Source of the DNA: Gammaproteobacteria bacterium UBA7310
Lineage (GTDB): Bacteria; Pseudomonadota; Gammaproteobacteria; Pseudomonadales; Ketobacteraceae
Length of the DNA stretch: 39,559 nt
Direction: 5' to 3'
Assembly (NCBI GenBank): GCA_002471665.1
Contig: DKQK01000075.1
Location: 1-39,559, forward strand
The notes beneath the pieces are model-generated. The model saw nothing but the letters and a program-made list of their open reading frames with translations. It did not search any database and was not told where the DNA came from. Of the stretch, positions 32,362 through 39,559 are shown one piece after another. The stretch's first letter is position 1, and every line of letters starts with the position of its first letter. The translations under genes and the position numbers were made by a program.

Positions 32362-34569
32362 TCACTCTTGTTGTTTCAGTTGGTCGATGCGTTGCCTGAC
32401 GGCGGGGTCATTGGGGGCGATGGCTGAAAGCTGCGATAAATAGGGCCAGCTTTCAGCCTTGCGCTGGGATTTCTCCAGGTATTGGACCAGTGCCATCAGA
32501 ATATCGTAATGGTTGGGCCAGCGTTGATTGGCGACCTGCAGGGTATCGATGGCAGCGCTGGTTTGATCTGCCGCATCCAGGGCCACTGCATATACGTAGA
32601 AGTATCGGGCCTGGCTTGGTTCTGCTTCAGTGGCCCTGCGTAAATGCCTGATGGCCTGCGCTTTCTGATTGTCGCGAATCAGGAACAGTCCATAGGCATG
32701 CTGGGCCGCTGCGTTGTCTTGATGGGCTGACAGTGCCTGCTTGAGATAGCGGTGTTCCTGTTCGTTATTGTCCAGGCTGCGATAAATGGCGGCCAGATTC
32801 AGCAGGGCGGGTAGGTAATCCGGGGCGATGGCCAGGGCCTGCTCCAGTGTGGTGATGGCGTTGTTGCTGTTGCCGGTATGCAATTCAATGGCTGCCAGGG
32901 ATGCCAATCCGCCGGGCAGGTCGTTGCTGTGGGCAAGCTGGGCCCGGTGTTCGTCCAGGAGCGTCTGTAACACCAATGCATCGCTGGATGCCAGGTGGGG
33001 CAAAGCGGGCGCCAGTTGCCGGGCAATTGAAAAGCGGACGTCTGCGGAGGCGTCATTGATGTGGCGGCTCAGTACCGTCCAGCGCATGTCCAAAGGCAGC
33101 ACCTGGCTGGCATCCACCGCGGCCCGCCGCATGAGCGCATCCCCGGACTGCAGTTGCTGTGCCAGGGTTTCCACCGTGAGTCGGGCCGGTAGGGCCGAGG
33201 CCAGATCCAGCAGGGTGGCTCTGCGGATGGAAGGGTGCTCGCGATTGTTGATGTAATCGCTCATGGCGCGCAGGGCAAGTGCATCGGACTTGCGTGCTCT
33301 GCTGTTCAGTATGCCAAATTCAGTTGCTGGGTTTGGCCCGGTCAGGGCCGGCTCCTGATGGCACTGTTGGCAGGCATTGGGTGCATCTGTCTGTGGCTGC
33401 GCCGGGATGCTGAAACTGTGATCCCGGCGTGGGTCGATGCCCATATAGGTGGTTGCTGGCATGTGGCAGTTGATGCAAAGGCTGCCCGCTGAATCTGCTT
33501 TATGTTGATGGTGCGTTGCAGTGTCGTAGACGCTGCCGGCGTGGCACTGGCTGCAAAGTCCGTTACCCTGGATTTTGATGTCACCACTGTGGGCATCATG
33601 GCAATGGGTGCAGGTGACGCCCTGTTGATGCATCTTCGATTGCATGAATGATCCCAGTACAAATACTTCATCCCGAATCTGGCCGTCGGCAAAGTACAGC
33701 GGGTCGTGCAGTAAGGTCAGCCGATATTGATCGTGATAGGGTCGGGCCGGGTCGGGCTCTCCGATGATCTGGCGTCGAGAGTGGCAGCCGCCACAGGCGT
33801 TGATCTGCTGTGCCTGCTGGGTTTTTGCTGTTGTCCGTGATGGTGCCCGGGCAATGCCGGCGTTCTGTTTGAACTGAAAGGAAAGCGGCGGTGCGAAGTG
33901 GGTGGTGAGCCCGGCCCCGGGTTTAGATTGCAGCTGTCCGGCCTGGGCTATGCGAACATGCTCGGCGGCAGGGCCGTGGCAGGCTTCGCAGGCAACGTTC
34001 ACTTCCTGGTAACGGGTTTGGTATTGCCCACTTGCCGGATCGTAGTTTTTGTCCAGGCCGGTGGAGTGGCATTCAGCACATCGACTGTTCCAGTTATTCA
34101 GGTGCCGGGTCCAATGGAATTCACTTGCCGGATCGTTGCTGTGGTTTGAGTTGGGGTAAAACCAGCGTTGTCCGCCCTGGTCCCGGGGCCGGCTGTCCCA
34201 GGCAATGTCGAATGCCTGCAGTTTTCCGTTGCCGATATCCAGCAGGTATTGCTGGAGGGGGTAAAAACCGAAAGTGTATTGCACCGGATATTCCCGGGTC
34301 TGCCCTTTGTCTTGCAGCGTAATGATGTAGTTGCTCTGCCGCTTGGAAAAAGTAGCGGTGATGCCTTCGCCTGCAAAGGCCGTCTGGTTGAAATCGCCCA
34401 GCACCGAATGCTCATCAGGCGGTAACATGGATTGATAATGGTGTGACTGGCGCCATTTGCTGTACTGCTGTGGATGGCAGTCAGCGCACTGTTGGCTGCC
34501 GGCATATTGCCCATGGACCAGGCCTGGTATAAGTAGGAGCCACAGACACGCAAGGATCAGATGCTTCAT
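32362..34569 (-). CDS. Exported octaheme c-type cytochrome with TPR repeats
   Basis: 735 residues from ATG 34569. A signal peptide (MKHLILACLWLLLIPGLVHG) is followed by eight CxxCH heme sites: CADCH, CAECH, CEACH, CGGCH, CTHCH, CSQCH, CINCH and CQQCH, all in the first 420 residues. The C-terminal half has HEAT-like helical pairs (about 440-570) and then three or more TPRs (about 575-730). The protein is periplasmic and likely transfers electrons or reduces a substrate while the repeats bind a partner. No other heme-maturation or reductase gene is nearby, so the function stays unknown. It lies downstream of the sulfatase on the same strand, after a hairpin. Confidence 0.9.
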   Translation of the reverse strand: MKHLILACLWLLLIPGLVHGQYAGSQQCADCHPQQYSKWRQSHHYQSMLPPDEHSVLGDFNQTAFAGEGITATFSKRQSNYIITLQDKGQTREYPVQYTFGFYPLQQYLLDIGNGKLQAFDIAWDSRPRDQGGQRWFYPNSNHSNDPASEFHWTRHLNNWNSRCAECHSTGLDKNYDPASGQYQTRYQEVNVACEACHGPAAEHVRIAQAGQLQSKPGAGLTTHFAPPLSFQFKQNAGIARAPSRTTAKTQQAQQINACGGCHSRRQIIGEPDPARPYHDQYRLTLLHDPLYFADGQIRDEVFVLGSFMQSKMHQQGVTCTHCHDAHSGDIKIQGNGLCSQCHAGSVYDTATHHQHKADSAGSLCINCHMPATTYMGIDPRRDHSFSIPAQPQTDAPNACQQCHQEPALTGPNPATEFGILNSRARKSDALALRAMSDYINNREHPSIRRATLLDLASALPARLTVETLAQQLQSGDALMRRAAVDASQVLPLDMRWTVLSRHINDASADVRFSIARQLAPALPHLASSDALVLQTLLDEHRAQLAHSNDLPGGLASLAAIELHTGNSNNAITTLEQALAIAPDYLPALLNLAAIYRSLDNNEQEHRYLKQALSAHQDNAAAQHAYGLFLIRDNQKAQAIRHLRRATEAEPSQARYFYVYAVALDAADQTSAAIDTLQVANQRWPNHYDILMALVQYLEKSQRKAESWPYLSQLSAIAPNDPAVRQRIDQLKQQE

Positions 34570-34630
34570 ATAAACAGTACAACAATGCCTTCTAAGTGCC
34601 GGTAATCGGATGGGGGCGTGTTTTGGTGAG

Positions 34631-34657
34631 CAGGTGAGGGGCGTGCCCCCTCACCTG
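34631..34657 (-). terminator. Strong hairpin after the sulfatase gene
   Basis: CAGGTGAGGGG (34631-34641) pairs with CCCCTCACCTG (34647-34657), an 11-bp perfect stem with a 5-base loop, starting 7 bases after the sulfatase stop. On neither strand does a T run follow, so it may act as a transcript-end stabiliser or a Rho-assisted stop and not a classical terminator. Confidence 0.5.
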
Positions 34658-34664
34658 TCAGGTA

Positions 34665-36215
34665 TTAATGGTTCAGAGTGTTCTTGAGGGATTCCATGGC
34701 TTTGTCCACGGTGAAACTGGCGGCTTCCTGACGGGGTGGAAATTCCTTGAAGGTTTTCAGGAAATTGCCAACGTAGGCCTGCGCCGGTACCAGGAGATAA
34801 GCGCGATCCAGTAACCAGTCATAGTAGGTATTGGATGTGATCTGTGCCTGCTCGAATGGGTCGCGTCTGAGGTTGAAAATATAGGGTACGCGCAGCGGGA
34901 CAAAGGGTTCTTGCCACACCCGCAGCGTGCCCATGGCCTTTTGCTCCAAGAATACGGCTTTCCAGTCGTTGTAACGCAGGGCAGTCAGGTCTCCGTCATC
35001 GGAGAAATAAAAGATTTCATTGCGTGCTGTGGTGTCTGCTTTGCCGCTGAAATAGGGTATCAGGCTATAGCCGTCCAGGTGGACTTTATACTTGCGGCCA
35101 ATGGAACGTACGCCACCCTCTTTTAAGCGTTCTTTAATGTTTTTACCCCCGGCGGCTTCTACGAAAGTGGGAAACCAGTCCATGTGATGCACGATTTCAT
35201 TGGATACCATGCCGGGATCAATCAGACCGGGCCAACGGACCATGGCGGGTACGCGCCAGCCGCCTTCCCAGTTGGAATTCTTCTCATTACGAAAGGGGCT
35301 GGTGCCCGCGTCGGGCCAGGTATTCTTGTGGGGGCCATTATCCGTAGAGTAAAACACCACTGTGTTGTCCTTGATGCCCAATTCGTCCACTTTCTTCAAC
35401 AGCATGCCCACATGACGGTCGTGTTCTACCATGCCATCTGAATATTCATCCTGCCCCGATATGCCGCGCAGTTCTTCTTTCACGTGGGTGCGGAAGTGCA
35501 TGCGGGTGGCGTTCCACCACAAGAAGAAGGGTTTGTTGTCCTTCACGGCACGGGCCATAAAGTCCTGGGCGGCTGCCACCGTTTCATCGTCTATGGTTTC
35601 CATGCGCTTTTTGGTCAGTGGCCCGGTGTCTTCAATTTTGCCGTCTGCGTAGGAATGTATGACCCCCCGTGGGCCGAATTTCTTGCGAAACTCCGGATTC
35701 TTTGGGTAGTCCTCGTTTTCAGGTTCTTCTTCAGCATTAAGGTGGTACAGGTTGCCGAAGAACTCATCGAATCCGTGATTGGTGGGTAGGTGTTCGTCCT
35801 TGTCCCCCAGGTGGTTCTTGCCGAATTGCCCGGTAACATAGCCATAGGCTTTGAGAATACCGGCTATGGTGGGATCTTCTTCGCGCATGCCCAGGTCCGC
35901 GCCGGGCAGCCCCACTTTGGACAATCCGGTACGGTAGACGCTTTGCCCGGTGATGAACGATGAGCGGCCGGCGGTACAGCTTTGCTCGCCATAGTGATCG
36001 GTGAACAACATGCCTTCGCTGGCGATGCGGTCAATATTAGGGGTTTGGTAACCCATCATGCCGCGGGAATAGGTGCTGATATTCCAATAGCCGATGTCAT
36101 CCCCCCAGATCACCAGAAAATTCGGTTTATCTGCCGCGACGGCCCCATTCATTGCGGTAAGCGTAAAGGCCGCAAGCAGCGTTGTGACCAACTGTCTGTG
36201 AAGTGCAAAGCGCAT
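34665..36215 (-). CDS. Type I (formylglycine) sulfatase, exported
   Basis: 516 residues from ATG 36215. A signal peptide (MRFALHRQLVTTLLAAFTL, then VAA) precedes the alkaline-phosphatase-fold domain. The metal site begins with WGDD (39-40) and the formylglycine motif is CTAGRSSFITG with C80, the cysteine form C-x-A-x-R that needs a formylglycine-generating enzyme or another maturase. TDNGPH with the late metal aspartate and KNHLGD are also present. The substrate, a sulfate ester in the periplasm or outside, is unknown. The gene is divergent from the PafA-like phosphatase. Confidence 0.92.
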   Translation of the reverse strand: MRFALHRQLVTTLLAAFTLTAMNGAVAADKPNFLVIWGDDIGYWNISTYSRGMMGYQTPNIDRIASEGMLFTDHYGEQSCTAGRSSFITGQSVYRTGLSKVGLPGADLGMREEDPTIAGILKAYGYVTGQFGKNHLGDKDEHLPTNHGFDEFFGNLYHLNAEEEPENEDYPKNPEFRKKFGPRGVIHSYADGKIEDTGPLTKKRMETIDDETVAAAQDFMARAVKDNKPFFLWWNATRMHFRTHVKEELRGISGQDEYSDGMVEHDRHVGMLLKKVDELGIKDNTVVFYSTDNGPHKNTWPDAGTSPFRNEKNSNWEGGWRVPAMVRWPGLIDPGMVSNEIVHHMDWFPTFVEAAGGKNIKERLKEGGVRSIGRKYKVHLDGYSLIPYFSGKADTTARNEIFYFSDDGDLTALRYNDWKAVFLEQKAMGTLRVWQEPFVPLRVPYIFNLRRDPFEQAQITSNTYYDWLLDRAYLLVPAQAYVGNFLKTFKEFPPRQEAASFTVDKAMESLKNTLNH

Positions 36216-36317
36216 AACCGTTTCCTTTTATAGGTTGTGTGAAGTGAACCTTTCCGTTTCCTGCGATGTAACAATTCAGTCAATGAAGTACGATGGCCTG
36301 TTTTTCATTGCAGTTTA

Positions 36318-36443
36318 ATGGCAAGCAGCCAACTTTTGGAAGCACATGCCCTGAATATTCTACTCATTGTCTATTTACTGGTTGTGGCGATGCTTCTGCA
36401 GAACGGAGAGTGGTTGTTTTGTGAGCAGTGCGCTTGTGGTTAA
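36318..36443 (+). CDS. Possible 41-residue membrane micro-protein
   Basis: A frame from ATG 36318 to TAA 36441-36443 encodes 41 residues with one predicted membrane helix (ALNILLIVYLLVVAMLLQ) and a cysteine-containing tail (WLFCEQCACG). No ribosome site precedes the ATG, so it may be a chance frame. It lies in the 312-base gap between the sulfatase and the phosphatase genes, in which I see no other clear element. Confidence 0.28.
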   Translation: MASSQLLEAHALNILLIVYLLVVAMLLQNGEWLFCEQCACG

Positions 36444-36527
36444 TTTCGCTATTGCCTGAATGGGTTTATAGTGAACCCGCAAACGATTGGTGCAGGGCGG
36501 GCGCATGCAAAAAGGAGCGATAAGCGT

Positions 36528-38273
36528 ATGAGTCAGGCGTTAACGATGGGTATGGGAGGGTGCAGGAAAATCTGCATGGCAACGTTAATACTATTATTGC
36601 TGCAGCAGACGGTGTCGCAAGCGGCCTGGGCCCAAAGCAGCGCAGCCGCTGATACCCGGCTGATTCTGCAGATCACGGTGGACCAGTTGCGTGGGGATTT
36701 ACTGGATCGATATCAGCGACATTTGAGCCGGGGCGGATTTCAGTACCTCCTGGATCATGGCATTCATTTCAGAAACGCTCACCATAACCATGCCAACACG
36801 GAAACCATTGTCGGTCATACCACGCTGGCCACCGGCGCGCATCCCGCCGTGCACGGTTTAATAGGCAATCTGTGGTTTGACCGGGAGCAAGGGGTTGTGG
36901 TGTACAACATCGAGGATGCCCGCTATCCACTGCTTTCCGCCAATGCGGATGTGGATGATCAGACGGAGATCGACCCAACTCAAAAAGCGGCACGCACGGA
37001 TGGACGTTCGCCGGCTGCCATCGCCGTGTCGACCTTTTCCGATGAGCTAACATTGAAAACCGCCGGCCAAGCAAAAGTGTTTGCGGTGTCGGTGAAGGAT
37101 CGTGGCGCTGTTTCCATGGCGGGGCACAGTGGCAAGGCATTCTGGTTTTCCAAGGCAACAGGCGAGTTTGTCAGCAGCCGATTTTATTATGACGCTTATC
37201 CCGATTGGGTAACTGCCTTCAACCGGGCGCTGCCCACGCGCCGTTATCACAACGGGCAATGGAAGCCATCCGCTGCCCTGGAACAGTATCTGTTTGCCGC
37301 GCAAGATGATCAGCCGTGGGAAACCGATCTTGCCGGATTTGGACGCCGCTTTCCCCATGCCTACGGCGCCCCCGGCGAAAAGTATTTTACCACCAAGCTT
37401 ACGGTCAGCCCGGCGGGTGATGAAATGACGCTGGATTTTGCCACACAGATTATCAGCCATGAACAACTGGGCGTTGACGCCATACCGGATTACCTTTCGG
37501 TGAGCTTTTCCTCAACCGATTATGTGGGGCACCTGTTCGGGCCATCCAGCCTGGAAGCAGAAGATAATTTTTTGCGTCTGGATCGAACGTTGGCCAAGCT
37601 GCTGTCGTTCGTGGATAGAAAGGTCGGATTGAAACACACGTTAATCGTATTGTCGGCTGATCACGGGGGAGCGGAAGCTCCGGGTACGCTGCAAGCGCAA
37701 GGTTTTGATGTGGATTATGTGAATCCGGAAGAGTGGGACAAGCATGCGGCCATTGTGGACATCAAGCAACAGTTTGGCATCCGTGCAAAGTTGATCGACA
37801 GTTTTATTCCACCCTATATTTACCTGAACCCGGAGGCCGTTGCCCAGGCCAAGGCAACCCGTTTGCAACTGGAGCAGGCAATCGCTAAACGGATGATTCA
37901 GCTGGATGGCGTGTATCAAGCCTATTCCAGTACTGCCCTGACCAATGGGCAGGTATCACGCACCCGGGTTGCTGTTGCCGCCATTAATAACCATTACCCG
38001 GCGCGCTCCGGAGATGTGTTTGTGGTGTTCGAGCCCCATCGTTTTGTCAATCATTTCGATGGGCTGGCGGTGGCTTCTCATCATGGTTCGCCCTGGGGCT
38101 ATGACACCTATGTGCCGATCATTGTGTCCGCACCGGGTTTGAGTTCGATGCAGGTGTACCGCGCTGTGTCCACACGGGATATCGCGGTAACCCTGGCCCA
38201 ATGGGCCGGTACCAATCAACCTTCGGGTGCCAGCGGTGATGTGTTGGTGGAAGTGTTTGAGGGCTTGCGGTAA
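36528..38273 (+). CDS. PafA-like alkaline phosphatase, exported
   Basis: 581 residues from ATG 36528, chosen for the AAGGAG ten bases upstream; a GTG at 36471 would add 19 residues without a ribosome site. A signal peptide is present (about 16-36, ending AAWAQ). The catalytic segment is NTETIVGHTTLATG with T93 as likely nucleophile; VDQLRGD (D52), SSTDYVGH and SADHGG supply metal ligands. K190 and R192 in VSVKDRGAV match the lysine and arginine that give PafA its phosphomonoester preference. It probably releases phosphate in the periplasm. The gene faces the sulfatase gene. Confidence 0.88.
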   Translation: MSQALTMGMGGCRKICMATLILLLLQQTVSQAAWAQSSAAADTRLILQITVDQLRGDLLDRYQRHLSRGGFQYLLDHGIHFRNAHHNHANTETIVGHTTLATGAHPAVHGLIGNLWFDREQGVVVYNIEDARYPLLSANADVDDQTEIDPTQKAARTDGRSPAAIAVSTFSDELTLKTAGQAKVFAVSVKDRGAVSMAGHSGKAFWFSKATGEFVSSRFYYDAYPDWVTAFNRALPTRRYHNGQWKPSAALEQYLFAAQDDQPWETDLAGFGRRFPHAYGAPGEKYFTTKLTVSPAGDEMTLDFATQIISHEQLGVDAIPDYLSVSFSSTDYVGHLFGPSSLEAEDNFLRLDRTLAKLLSFVDRKVGLKHTLIVLSADHGGAEAPGTLQAQGFDVDYVNPEEWDKHAAIVDIKQQFGIRAKLIDSFIPPYIYLNPEAVAQAKATRLQLEQAIAKRMIQLDGVYQAYSSTALTNGQVSRTRVAVAAINNHYPARSGDVFVVFEPHRFVNHFDGLAVASHHGSPWGYDTYVPIIVSAPGLSSMQVYRAVSTRDIAVTLAQWAGTNQPSGASGDVLVEVFEGLR

Positions 38274-38276
38274 GCC

Positions 38277-39533
38277 TTACTTCAATAATTTTGTTTGCAG
38301 TGTGCTGGCCGGCGCACCAATCCAGCGTTCCGCTGATTGTTGCAGGTCGTTCAAGTCTACCTTGCGTTTCTTCATAAGATCGCGGGTGACATTGTCGATG
38401 GTGTATTTGCCCTGACTTTTTTGCCGGATTTCCTGATCCAGTGCCTCCATGAGTACTACTGCCCGCGCGGTTATTCGGCCGGTGGAGTTTCGTTTGCGCA
38501 GATGGGTCACTTTACGCCCCCATCGTTTTTGGTTGGCGATGATTTTGGCCCGGCGTTCATCGGTGATGCCACCGGAGCGATACAGTAATTCAAAGGAATA
38601 GAACTCAGCCAGCCCTTCGGCAATCCAGTCATCGTTGCCGGCGTCGGTTTTGGCACCACGAATACGGGTGATCATATGAGTGAGTTCGTGCATCAGCGGA
38701 CTGGTGCCGTTCTCGCTGACCACCGGCCGATCCGCATGCAGGAACAACGAATTGGGCCCGGACAGTCCACCGCGCCACATGGGGTCACCCATACCCACCA
38801 CCAACAGTTTGTCCGGTGTTTGCACAAATGCCCGTTGCAGTTCCGGCCATACGAAGGTAAAAAAAGTCAGCACATCCATGCGGCGGACAGCGCTGTCTTT
38901 GGGGGCACTGACGGTAATGGCGGTATCGCTGATGTCTCCACGCCGGGTTCCCAGGGTGCCCGCGATCATCCAGCCGGTGGGGCGATCGAACTTGCGCTCG
39001 GGGTTATTGATGCGAAAGGTGTTGCCCTTTTTACGTGGCCATCCGGTTTCGACGCTGGTCCAGTGGGGCGGTAACACAACATCCAACGTGGCCACGGCGT
39101 AGGCACCGTCTTCGAATCGGGTCTTTACCGCGGGAAACAGATCATCGCCGCGAAATATGGCCCAATTGCGGGTCATCAGAGCATCGTATTCCCCCGGATC
39201 CCGTTCGTGATTGATTTTCACTTTGAGGGAAAGGCTGGCGCTGCCTGCCTCTGGCTCCCACAGTACTTCGGTTGCTGACACCATCAATTTGCCACTGGCG
39301 GTAATATCCTCATAGCGTTCAGGCAGGTTGTCAAAGCGTATTGAACGCAACAGCTCGCCTTTGTCCAGCGTGATGGTAACCAGTGCCTGACCGCTTTGCG
39401 GCAGAAACTCGAGGCGGTACTCAAGCTGGTAGGGCAGACCCTTTGCCTGCAGGGCGCCGGGCAGGAGCAGATACAGGGCTGTCACAAGAAGCATCAATAA
39501 ACGGGTGGGGGCGTGTACGGCGGATCGCATCAT
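38277..39533 (-). CDS. Exported gluzincin-type metallopeptidase
   Basis: 418 residues from ATG 39533 (a second ATG follows at once). A signal peptide (about 10-30, ending ALQA) is followed by a beta-rich N-terminal region. The zinc motif is MHELTHMI (HELTH, 282-286) with the third ligand in WIAEGLAEF (E306), the HExxH...E arrangement of M1/M61-like peptidases. The exact family is uncertain. The ribosome site is weak. The gene converges with the PafA-like gene, three bases apart, and probably is transcribed from beyond the right edge. The protein acts in the periplasm. Confidence 0.82.
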   Translation of the reverse strand: MMRSAVHAPTRLLMLLVTALYLLLPGALQAKGLPYQLEYRLEFLPQSGQALVTITLDKGELLRSIRFDNLPERYEDITASGKLMVSATEVLWEPEAGSASLSLKVKINHERDPGEYDALMTRNWAIFRGDDLFPAVKTRFEDGAYAVATLDVVLPPHWTSVETGWPRKKGNTFRINNPERKFDRPTGWMIAGTLGTRRGDISDTAITVSAPKDSAVRRMDVLTFFTFVWPELQRAFVQTPDKLLVVGMGDPMWRGGLSGPNSLFLHADRPVVSENGTSPLMHELTHMITRIRGAKTDAGNDDWIAEGLAEFYSFELLYRSGGITDERRAKIIANQKRWGRKVTHLRKRNSTGRITARAVVLMEALDQEIRQKSQGKYTIDNVTRDLMKKRKVDLNDLQQSAERWIGAPASTLQTKLLK

Positions 39534-39559
39534 GGTAGGCTGACCGGGCTAGAACTTCA

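Noticed and set aside
1..39559. tRNA genes, CRISPR arrays, insertion sequences or prophage
   Set aside because: No tRNA-like cloverleaf, regular spacer repeats, transposase or phage genes were seen on either strand.

Overview
The window looks like a chromosomal segment of a gammaproteobacterium of marine or soil type, near the Oceanospirillales/Pseudomonadales grouping. The evidence is the gene set: MetR, RstA/RstB-like and PhoP/PhoQ-like pairs, Tag, TcdA, GlpD, a photolyase/cyclopropane-synthase cluster, and a protease with a GlyGly-CTERM-type tail. I see no rRNA, tRNA, insertion sequence, prophage or CRISPR array. The genus is not decided from sequence alone.

Layout. (1) 1-7320, minus strand: a tight seven-gene operon (TudS/YbgA-like DUF523-DUF1722 protein, photolyase, SDR, FAD oxidoreductase, DUF1365, cyclopropane-type methyltransferase, exported protein cut by the window edge). 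Its promoter carries three 11-bp direct repeats that match the CarH/LitR operator pattern, so it is probably light- or singlet-oxygen-induced. (2) 7355-7620, minus strand: a 35-residue ORF with a consensus sigma-54 promoter and its own terminator. (3) 7728-10092: PepSY protein plus PhoP/PhoQ-like pair, behind an 11-bp-periodic direct repeat. (4) 10105-12498: hybrid sensor kinase. (5) 12753-16310: a two-gene unit encoding a small DyP-associated protein and a 978-residue DyP peroxidase-cytochrome P450 fusion whose ExxR motif is broken. (6) 16320-19541: zinc ribbon-cyclase-ATPase-TPR signalling protein. (7) 19687-21440: a small ORF, a region of three hairpins (probable structured RNA) and a double-GAF protein. 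(8) 21570-26665: M12-type metalloprotease, TcdA, ArsR regulator with an EstB-like serine hydrolase, TM2 protein and Tag. (9) 26721-27108: an orphan terminator suggesting a small RNA, then the promoter of an RstA/RstB-like pair. (10) 29507-32304: MetR and GlpD. (11) 32362-39533: octaheme cytochrome with TPRs, formylglycine sulfatase, PafA-like alkaline phosphatase, and a gluzincin-type exported peptidase.

Together the window is rich in envelope and stress sensing (three kinases, a cyclase-like regulator, a GAF protein), oxidative or light stress chemistry, and exported hydrolases. The most novel items are the DyP-P450 fusion with its partner gene, the sigma-54-driven micro-ORF, the CarH-type operator on the photolyase/cyclopropane operon, and two candidate non-coding RNAs. 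All functional statements rest on motif reading by eye; no database search was run.
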